A stretch of 47,271 nt of DNA. Origin: an uncultured bacterium (GTDB lineage: Bacteria; Cyanobacteriota; Vampirovibrionia; Gastranaerophilales; Gastranaerophilaceae). The stretch's first letter is position 1, and each line of letters opens with the position of its first letter. The DNA lies in assembly GCA_905215335.1 (NCBI GenBank), contig CAJMPQ010000014.1:1-47271 (forward strand), given 5' to 3'. The translations under genes were made by a program, and so were the position numbers. Shown here piece by piece: positions 42,451 through 47,271 of this stretch. The notes beneath the pieces are model-generated. The model was not told where the DNA came from and ran no database searches. It saw only the letters and a program-made list of their open reading frames with translations.

Positions 42451-43146
42451 ATGATAAAAAAACTACTACTAGGCCTTGCAATATTGATTATTGCAACACA
42501 AACACAAATTTTAGCTTGCGAACAACTTGAAAAAGAAAACAATATACAAACGCGAATAGATTCAATTGGCACAAACTTATTAAATACAAATAAAATTCCA
42601 AGAAGAATTATATTCACATATAATAAAAAAGAGAAAAAAGCTTTTTTATCTACTGATAAAGCTCTAACCAAAAGACAAATAATAATATATGATGGTTTAT
42701 ATCAATCAGTACAAACTGATGATGAATTAGCTGCAATGCTTGCCAGAGAAATTTCCACAGCATTAAAATCCTATGATGGTATGTGGGGAGGTACTCTGGA
42801 TTCAATAGAAGTAGCTTTAGGCTCTAAAAAATTTGAAACTGTCGCAGATAAAAGAGCCGTAGACTATATGGTTAACGCTGGTTACAACCCAGTAGCTCTT
42901 ATTATTTTTATAAATAAAACCTGTCCTCAAAAAAGATTTGATAGATTTTCAAGACACAATTTAACCTCAAAACGTCTTGCTAGAATTTACGAATACATAA
43001 CTTATAAATACCCTCAATATTTAGAAAATAATGAGCTTTTTGAAAATGAATATTATCAAAACTTCTTACTTACATCATTAGAAAACAGAATCAAATTAAA
43101 AGAAAAAATCCAAAATAAATCCACCGAGGAAATAAAATATGAATAA
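42451..43146 (+). CDS. M48-like protein lacking the zinc-binding histidines (pseudoprotease)
   Basis: The protein has a signal peptide with a possible lipobox (ILA-C23) and then an M48/BepA-like fragment. DDELAAMLAREISTALKSYD (90-109) aligns with the family motif DDELAAVLAHEIAHV, but the HExxH reads R99-E100-I-S-T103, so both zinc His residues are lost. The third-ligand region (ETVADKRAVDYMVNAGYNP, 129-147) keeps the usual E-x-x-A-D-x-x-A-V-D-Y and A-G-Y-N-P. The remaining C-terminus is polar. With two of three ligands lost it is unlikely to be a protease; a scaffolding or chaperone-like role is inferred. Confidence 0.75.
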   Translation: MIKKLLLGLAILIIATQTQILACEQLEKENNIQTRIDSIGTNLLNTNKIPRRIIFTYNKKEKKAFLSTDKALTKRQIIIYDGLYQSVQTDDELAAMLAREISTALKSYDGMWGGTLDSIEVALGSKKFETVADKRAVDYMVNAGYNPVALIIFINKTCPQKRFDRFSRHNLTSKRLARIYEYITYKYPQYLENNELFENEYYQNFLLTSLENRIKLKEKIQNKSTEEIKYE

Positions 43147-43699
43147 ATTCATATCTACATTACTGATTATTCTATCATTAGCATTACATATAAACATTGC
43201 ATTTGCGGATACTATGGAAACAAATGCACCCTCAAACCCTCAAAAAGAAATTTCAGAATTACCTTACAATTATTTAAATACAGATTTTGTACCAATAAAA
43301 TTAGCAATAACAAAAGAAATTTCAACAAAAGATGCTATCATTGAAGGTGAAACTTTAGAATTCAGAGTAATCAAAGATGTAATTTATAATGACACCGTAA
43401 TTTTAAAAGAAGGTGACATAATAAAAGGTAAACTTGAAACAATAATAACAAGTGGAATGAACGGTTTTCCCGCAGAATTACACGTAGACAATTTTGAAAT
43501 TCCTAACGTTAAACAATCACAATTACTAAGTTCATATGTCAAAAAAGGACAAAACAGGTGTCTTTGGGTTTACCCACTAAAATGGTCATTAACACTTATT
43601 CCTTTTGTTGGTTCACTAACAAACCTTATTATGGGTGGACACGCAAAAATTAAAACCACAGACATAATAACCATTTATTATTTCCCTAATTGGCGATAA
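43139..43699 (+). CDS. secreted hypothetical protein, paralogue of 238-975
   Basis: A signal peptide (1-23) is followed by a beta-rich domain (about 60-130) containing EGETLEFRVIKDVIYNDTV and LKEGDIIKGKLETI, which aligns with EGDCVYFYVPKDI and the G-x-x-[IF]-x-G segment in the 238-975 protein. A hydrophobic segment and the closing HAKIKTTDIITIYY (compare HAKQGEEIYIIL) also correspond. Cysteines are almost absent here, so disulfides are not shared. It overlaps the upstream M48-like gene by 8 bases, so the two are co-translated. Confidence 0.7.
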   Translation: MNKFISTLLIILSLALHINIAFADTMETNAPSNPQKEISELPYNYLNTDFVPIKLAITKEISTKDAIIEGETLEFRVIKDVIYNDTVILKEGDIIKGKLETIITSGMNGFPAELHVDNFEIPNVKQSQLLSSYVKKGQNRCLWVYPLKWSLTLIPFVGSLTNLIMGGHAKIKTTDIITIYYFPNWR

Positions 43700-43750
43700 A
43701 GCTATCAAAAAATTTTATTTATGATTTTTATAAAAGAAACAGGAGTAAAT

Positions 43751-44212
43751 ATGAATATACAACAGAACTCGCAAGTTTCTTTTAATGGGAATTTATATGG
43801 AAGAATGGGAAACCATGTAACCAAAAGTATTCTATGCTGCCCTCATGGTGATAGTAAATTTGTCAAATTCATTGCAGAACTAGGGGAAACAAAACCAGAT
43901 AGCTTAAAAATATCAACTAGCAATCAAGGGTTATATAAAATAATTATAGAAACAGATCAAGTTCCACACTTAAACCCTTTTGAAAAAATATTTTATAGAT
44001 TAAGCAAACTGCAAACAAAAGCTCTAAAATTAAGAAATGAAGGAAAAATCAGCAGCCTGATATTCCAACTAAATGAACTTGAATATAGAAATCTTCGCGA
44101 CAATTACCTCTACATAAGCACAAAAACTTTGGATAAATTTGCAAATACAATCAGAAAAAATTTACCAAAAGAAATGAAACCTTTTTTAGATGAATTTTTC
44201 AAAGCTAAATAA
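43751..44212 (+). CDS. ORFan with N-terminal VSFNG motif
   Basis: I chose the ATG at 43751: an AGGAG box lies 6 bases upstream, whereas an in-frame ATG at 43721 has none. The 153-residue protein opens MNIQQNSQVSFNGNLYGRMG, the clearest F-N-G leader in the window. The rest is mixed alpha/beta (for example LKISTSNQGLYKIIIETDQ), then helical. No signal peptide or known domain is visible. Confidence 0.7.
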   Translation: MNIQQNSQVSFNGNLYGRMGNHVTKSILCCPHGDSKFVKFIAELGETKPDSLKISTSNQGLYKIIIETDQVPHLNPFEKIFYRLSKLQTKALKLRNEGKISSLIFQLNELEYRNLRDNYLYISTKTLDKFANTIRKNLPKEMKPFLDEFFKAK

Positions 44213-44215
44213 AAA

Positions 44216-44488
44216 CTAAGAATTTTTACTACTCATAGCCTTGTACCAAGCAAATATTCCTGCACAAGCACCAATAGTACCATTCATTGCTAAAGAATTT
44301 TTCATTGGAGACTTAGAAAAAGTAACTTTTCTTGATAAAAAATCCAAAACAACGCCAAAAGCAAACCATGCTCCTGCTGTAGAAACACCTTCTTGTACAG
44401 GATTTGTATTTTTATTTACATTATTATATTTTGCCTGTTTTCTACCAGTAAAACGAGATTGAACAACGTTTATAGCTTGAATTTTCAT
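44216..44488 (-). CDS. small ORFan with N-terminal SRFTG motif
   Basis: The 90 residues open MKIQAINVVQSRFTGRKQAK. They continue with an Ala/Gly/Phe-rich hydrophobic segment (about 35-52, AGAWFAFGVVLDFLS) and a second one near the C-terminus (about 68-83, NGTIGACAGIFAWYKAM), which suggests two membrane helices. It is convergent with the 43751 gene, with 3 bases between stops. Expression is not certain. Confidence 0.6.
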   Translation of the reverse strand: MKIQAINVVQSRFTGRKQAKYNNVNKNTNPVQEGVSTAGAWFAFGVVLDFLSRKVTFSKSPMKNSLAMNGTIGACAGIFAWYKAMSSKNS

Positions 44489-44541
44489 TTTATATTACGA
44501 CTTTCGATTTATAATAAATGGGGATTACTTAATGTGATGTT

Positions 44542-44570
44542 AAAAAAACTCTCGAAGAACGAGAGTTTTA
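44542..44570 (-). terminator. terminator downstream of tRNA-Gln
   Basis: AAAACTCTCG and CGAGAGTTTT flank a 5-base loop just beyond the tRNA 3' end; T-runs follow on both strands. Confidence 0.85.
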
Positions 44571-44574
44571 AAAT

Positions 44575-44647
44575 CTGGGGCGGAAGGATTCGAACCTCCG
44601 AGATGGCTGGACCAAAACCAGCTGCCTTACCACTTGGCGACGCCCCA
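44575..44647 (-). tRNA. tRNA-Gln (TTG)
   Basis: A 73-nt cloverleaf on the minus strand: acceptor TGGGGCG/CGCCCCA, anticodon loop TTTTGGT with anticodon TTG, discriminator G. The U1:A72 pair fits glutamine tRNA identity. CCA is not encoded. Confidence 0.95.
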
Positions 44648-44705
44648 ATATTTACTTGTCACATTTATTATTCTACTCTGTAAAATTTCATTGTCAATAT
44701 TATTT

Positions 44706-45404
44706 TTATAGAATATTTTCAAATGGCGATTTTTCTTTTGCAAAACAACATTCAACACTATTTTCTAATAGTGCTGCAAATACAGGTAAAATTAAGATTT
44801 CTGATTCAAAATGGCCTATATCATATACAACAATTTCACTATCTAAAGCGGTATGGAATTTCAAATCACCTGTAACTAAACAATCAGCACTTAAAGCTTT
44901 TGCTTCTGAAATAAATTCAGAACCACTGCCTGCACAAAATGCTATTTTATATAAATTTTCGACATTTTTATTATTTATAATTCGCGCATTTTTAGAAATA
45001 TTAGAAATAATTTTTGAAAAATCACTAACTCTAATTCCATTTTTAAATTCTACAAAACGCAAAAATTCATGCTCAATATTAACAATATTATTTTCCAGAC
45101 CTAAAGTTTTTATAATAGTATCTGTTGTCCCACCTTTAGCTTTATCCATATTTGTATGAGCACAATACATATCTATATTTTTCCAATTACAAGGTACAAA
45201 AAACGCAGGATGATGAGAGATTATCATATCACAGTTTAAATTTTCTGCTTGTAGAACAATCTCATTAGTTGGAGTTAAACAAAACATTACTTTAGAAACA
45301 TCTTTCCTTCCGGTTTCAACCAACCAACCTGAAGCATCCCAACCTTCCGCAGTTTCAAGAGGTGCAAATTTTTCAATTCTTTGAACAATTTCGTATTTAT
45401 TCAT
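44706..45404 (-). CDS. Nif3-like dinuclear metal center protein (YbgI/YqfO family)
   Basis: NIF3 family members are hexameric and bind a dinuclear metal site; their physiological role is still debated (GTP cyclohydrolase-related claims exist for some). The metal-ligand motifs are intact: ISHHPAFF, AHTNMDKAKGG and VTGDLKFHTALDS, with the final D-x-G-H...E (YDIGHFESE). The length is 232 residues. Its start overlaps the coaBC stop by 8 bases. Confidence 0.92.
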   Translation of the reverse strand: MNKYEIVQRIEKFAPLETAEGWDASGWLVETGRKDVSKVMFCLTPTNEIVLQAENLNCDMIISHHPAFFVPCNWKNIDMYCAHTNMDKAKGGTTDTIIKTLGLENNIVNIEHEFLRFVEFKNGIRVSDFSKIISNISKNARIINNKNVENLYKIAFCAGSGSEFISEAKALSADCLVTGDLKFHTALDSEIVVYDIGHFESEILILPVFAALLENSVECCFAKEKSPFENIL

Positions 45405-46572
45405 ATATGTACTCTAAAATTTTCCTTGCTATAACATTCTTTGAGGCTTTTTCAATTCTTTTTAAATTACCATCCTTATCTAAAATTGTAACCTCATTAT
45501 CTTCTGAAGAAAAACCAATATCCTTACGCGAAATATCATTTGCAACTAAAAAATCGCAGCCTTTTTTTCGAATTTTTTCTTTTGCATTTTCAAGTAAATT
45601 TTCACTTTCAGCACAAAACCCAACTACAATTTGAGAAGTTTTCTTTTCACACAAACCTTTTAAAATATCCGGATTTTTAACTAACTCTAAAGTTAAATTA
45701 TCCTCTGCAGTTTTTTTCATTTTTTGCTCAGAATAATTTTTAACTCTATAATCAGCAACAGCGGCAGCCATAATAACTATATCTGAAGTTTCAAACTCAT
45801 TATCTATAGCTTTTTGCATCTCAATCGCAGATTTCACTTTAACAACTTTAAATGGACCTTCAAAAGTTTTTGTAGATATCAAAACAACTTCAGCACCCAT
45901 ATCTCTAGCTGATTTTGCAAGCGCACACCCCATCTTACCTGAAGAATAATTTGAAATATATCTAACAGGATCTATATCTTCAATAGTTCCACCAGCTGTT
46001 ACAACTACTTTTTTACCTTTTAATTTATGTGAATAATTTAAAGATTCAACTACGGAATCATAAATTTTATCGATAGAACAAAGTCTTCCTTTACCAATAT
46101 AACCACAAGCCAAAAATCCACTTTCTGGCTCCAAAAATTCTACCCCTAAACTTTTCAACTTTGAAATATTTTCTTGAATTATTTGATTATTCCACATATT
46201 GCAATTCATTGCAGGTGCTATAATCATTTTTTTTGAAAAGGCACAAGCGATTGAAGTTAACAAATTATCAGCAATACCTTGAGCTATTTTTGAAATTGTA
46301 TTGGCGGTTGCCGGTGCAATAACCATAACATCAGCTTCATCCGCTAATGAGATATGCTCAGGTCTCCAATTTTTAACATCAAACTCTTGAACATAAACTT
46401 CATTTTGACTTAAATTTTGTAATGTAAGTTTAGTAACAAAATTCAATGAGTTTGGAGTTGCTACGACCTTTACATTTGCACCATTTTTTTTAAATTTTCT
46501 AATTAATTCACAAATTTTATAAGCCGCAATCCCGCCAGTTATACCAACTAAAATTGTTTTACCATTAAGCAT
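45397..46572 (-). CDS. coaBC: bifunctional phosphopantothenoylcysteine decarboxylase/phosphopantothenate-cysteine ligase
   Basis: The protein makes 4'-phosphopantetheine for CoA in two steps. The CoaC half (about 1-185) has the flavin GITGGIAAYK start, PEHISLADEADVMVIAPATANT with the catalytic His, and APAMNCNMW. The Cys loop is seen in FLACGYIGKGR. The CoaB half (about 186-391) has VVVTAGGTIEDIDPVRYISN. The 391-residue length is typical. It starts 1 base after the gmk stop and overlaps the nif3-like gene. The omega-subunit gene (rpoZ), often between gmk and coaBC elsewhere, is absent. Confidence 0.96.
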   Translation of the reverse strand: MLNGKTILVGITGGIAAYKICELIRKFKKNGANVKVVATPNSLNFVTKLTLQNLSQNEVYVQEFDVKNWRPEHISLADEADVMVIAPATANTISKIAQGIADNLLTSIACAFSKKMIIAPAMNCNMWNNQIIQENISKLKSLGVEFLEPESGFLACGYIGKGRLCSIDKIYDSVVESLNYSHKLKGKKVVVTAGGTIEDIDPVRYISNYSSGKMGCALAKSARDMGAEVVLISTKTFEGPFKVVKVKSAIEMQKAIDNEFETSDIVIMAAAVADYRVKNYSEQKMKKTAEDNLTLELVKNPDILKGLCEKKTSQIVVGFCAESENLLENAKEKIRKKGCDFLVANDISRKDIGFSSEDNEVTILDKDGNLKRIEKASKNVIARKILEYIYE

Positions 46573-46573
46573 T

Positions 46574-47134
46574 CTAAGCTAATTCCTTTTTAGTAATACT
46601 TTCGATTTCAGAAATTGCACGTTCTAAATCATCATTAACAACTACATAATCATACTGCTTTGAACGTTCCAATTCTATTTTTACAAAATCTAAGCGCTTT
46701 TGGATAGTTTCTTCATCTTCTGTATTACGACCACGTAAACGATGTTCCAATTCTTCAAAACTTGGAGGAGCTATAAATATTAAAACTGCTTCTGGCATTT
46801 TTTTCTTAACTTGCAGTGCGCCTTGAGTTTCAATTTCTAGAATTATATTCATACCTTCTTCAAATTTCTGATGAATATACTTTTGTTTTGTACCATAGAA
46901 ATTCCCAGCAAATTGAGCGTGTTCTAAGAATTTATCTTTTTTTATACAATCTTCAAATTCTTCTTTAGTTAAGAAGAAATAATTAACACCATCAACTTCA
47001 CCAGGTCGCGGTTTTCTTGTAGTACAAGAAACTGAAAGCATAAAATCTTTAGAGTTTCTAGCCATAAACTCTTTCAATACAGTGCCTTTACCAACACCTG
47101 AACATCCTGAAATTACAAATAATTTTTTATTCAT
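46574..47134 (-). CDS. gmk: guanylate kinase
   Basis: The enzyme phosphorylates GMP to GDP. The P-loop is SGCSGVGKGT (9-18). The GMP-binding region SVSCTTRKPRPGEVDGVNYFF is present, as is the lid containing RLRGRNTEDEETIQKRL. The 186-residue length is normal. It is the first gene of the gmk-coaBC-nif3 operon. Confidence 0.97.
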   Translation of the reverse strand: MNKKLFVISGCSGVGKGTVLKEFMARNSKDFMLSVSCTTRKPRPGEVDGVNYFFLTKEEFEDCIKKDKFLEHAQFAGNFYGTKQKYIHQKFEEGMNIILEIETQGALQVKKKMPEAVLIFIAPPSFEELEHRLRGRNTEDEETIQKRLDFVKIELERSKQYDYVVVNDDLERAISEIESITKKELA

Positions 47135-47191
47135 AGAAAAATTATACTATGAAGATGGAAAAATTAAATAATTTTATTACATAAAAATTAT

Positions 47192-47271
47192 TATAGGAAA
47201 CATATTTTAAGAAAATTTAGGAAGGTTCGGAAACGCAGTTTCTGATAACTCGTTCCATTCAGTCGCGTTTT
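47192..47271 (-). other. possible C-terminal fragment of a gene cut by the window edge
   Basis: The last about 65 bases are less AT-rich than the rest and read open on the minus strand in two frames (ending at stops near 47207 and 47192). A repeated element or a gene end are both possible. I cannot name a product. Confidence 0.25.

Overview
The window is AT-rich chromosomal DNA from a Gram-negative-type bacterium. A TolC-family outer-membrane channel with its periplasmic adaptor shows a double membrane, MinCDE is complete, and stop codons follow the standard code. About a third of the proteins are unfamiliar, and many of those start with a short Met-Lys/Asn/Arg-Ile leader that runs into an (I/V)xF-x-G-like motif. 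From memory of that lineage, this combination with a lone prepilin, SpmAB in a non-sporulating-looking context and a TPR-plus-GT9-like protein best fits the non-photosynthetic cyanobacterial relatives (Vampirovibrionia/Melainabacteria, probably Gastranaerophilales). That placement is inference. No plasmid, phage or CRISPR locus is visible. The accessory content is small: a putative att-flanked insertion at a tRNA-Thr gene, one broken HTH gene, and ORFan genes scattered between housekeeping genes.

Layout. 1-2.1 kb: edge-truncated initiator tRNA, a secreted Cys-rich protein, and rpmH-rnpA followed by an ORFan. 2.2-5 kb: proC, a small ORFan, a GlcF-like Fe-S protein and a Gly/Met-rich protein behind a perfect 27-nt palindrome. 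5.1-9.8 kb: a TolC / MacA-like / MacB-like (split ATPase and permease) efflux operon on the minus strand. 10-11.1 kb: a thioredoxin-like protein overlapping a CcdA-type membrane reductase. 11.2-14.5 kb: ribH, murQ, gpsA, ricT-like. 14.6-15.6 kb: a prepilin and a nonsense-mutated XRE-type HTH pseudogene. 15.7-18 kb: minC-minD-minE, with a long acidic MinE tail and a long acidic MinC linker. 18-22.5 kb: a glucosaminidase-like protein, an NrtR-like Nudix protein overlapping secG, tcdA overlapping an SDR gene, and ORFans. 22.6-28.8 kb: fusA, a zinc-ribbon protein, spmA-spmB, pgk and ORFans.

29-33.7 kb: ORFans, tRNA-Thr with a duplicated 3' end flanking one small gene, and a TPR-glycosyltransferase. 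33.7-38.5 kb: a LysR regulator divergent from a tandem-paralogue membrane operon, then nitroreductase, Fe-S flavoprotein and MBL hydrolase genes. 38.6-44.5 kb: an ORFan-rich block holding a degenerate kinase-like protein tail-to-tail with a phosphoribosyltransferase-like protein, gdhA, an M48-like protein that has lost its HExxH histidines, a second secreted protein related to the one at 238, and two more motif-bearing ORFans. 44.6-47.1 kb: tRNA-Gln and a gmk-coaBC-nif3 operon.

The most interesting signals are: (1) the recurrent N-terminal F-x-G leader on otherwise unrelated ORFans, which could be a sorting or export tag; (2) the 13-bp duplication of the tRNA-Thr 3' end, 770 bp apart; (3) the pseudo-kinase and PRTase-like pair whose stop codons abut; (4) the apparent M48 pseudoprotease; (5) the acidic MinE extension; and (6) a palindrome half-site shared by two distant promoters. 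No gene-free stretch exceeds about 300 bases apart from the one holding the HTH pseudogene.
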